A stretch of 43,766 bases of DNA from Deltaproteobacteria bacterium (lineage in GTDB: Bacteria; Desulfobacterota; Dissulfuribacteria; Dissulfuribacterales; QOAL01). Below, in pieces: positions 43,647-43,766 of this stretch (its first letter is position 1; each line of letters starts with the position of its first letter). The translations under genes were made by a program, and so were the position numbers. The notes beneath the pieces are model-generated. The model made no database searches and was not told where the DNA came from. It worked only from the letters and a program-made list of their open reading frames with translations. The stretch is from contig JAJRZR010000020.1 of NCBI GenBank assembly GCA_024275145.1, forward strand, positions 1 to 43,766. Direction: 5' to 3'.

Positions 43647-43766
43647 CATCTTTGTTGGGTCTATTGTAGGACAGCTTGGCCGAACGTGGAATCTTGCCGT
43701 AAAGCTTACCTTCCTATAAGGAAGTTACCGTGTCCATGGCGTGGCGTCAGGACGGGGCGTTGCAGG

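Overview
This 43.8 kb window looks like chromosomal DNA of a motile, Gram-negative, anaerobic-type bacterium, most likely a Desulfobacterota (former Deltaproteobacteria) member. That call is an inference. It rests on P- and L-ring flagellar genes and KDO synthesis (outer membrane), a very large multiheme c-type cytochrome, a split-type IMP cyclohydrolase, the flgF-G-A-H-I-J-N-K-L-csrA-fliW gene order, and a 6-phosphofructokinase of the long clade.

Layout. 1-2590: hybrid histidine kinase (PAS-HK-REC-Hpt). 2605-2874: a 270-bp MITE-like palindromic repeat. 2939-3730: murI. 3742-8944, minus strand: ileS, a CDP-alcohol phosphatidyltransferase, rsmI and kdsB, packed tightly and running convergent to murI. 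8945-9802: about 860 bp with no convincing gene. 9803-19006: a chemotaxis cluster, cheY-cheB-cheR-cheA(-cheW-REC)-cheW-dnaJ-like-mcp, followed by a PhnD-like periplasmic binding protein (19120-20013). 20264-22835: a Mth938-domain protein, tRNA-Pro(CGG), a stand-alone IMP cyclohydrolase and aroD. 23171-28626: ihfA, rlmN, a 770-aa TPR lipoprotein and a phosphofructokinase. 28627-29827: a gene-poor 1.2 kb stretch carrying a second full copy of the MITE-like repeat. 29828-40628: the distal-rod, ring and hook-junction flagellar operon with csrA and fliW. 40603-41088: an unknown minus-strand gene. 41271-43646: a cytochrome c with 11 CxxCH motifs and one CX4CH motif.

How the parts fit together. The chemotaxis cluster supplies receptor, adaptor, kinase, methylation enzymes and response regulator. 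The flagellar operon supplies distal rod, rings, a rod-binding protein, an FlgN-like chaperone and the hook-filament junction. CsrA/FliW is the usual post-transcriptional switch for flagellin. The remaining genes are mainly housekeeping.

Most notable observations: (1) flgL is cut by one in-frame amber codon, with perfect homology-type continuation on both sides. (2) AroD has Arg where the Schiff-base Lys of type I dehydroquinases should be. (3) A palindromic 265-270 bp repeat has two full copies that differ by compensated arm changes, plus fragments around csrA. (4) A second dispersed intergenic repeat (boxes TGCGGCCTGTACC and GGGCAGGATGTATTTT around a variable hairpin) occurs about eight times, mostly just upstream of genes. 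(5) CheA is fused to a second CheW domain and a receiver, and a DnaJ-like gene lies inside the chemotaxis cluster.
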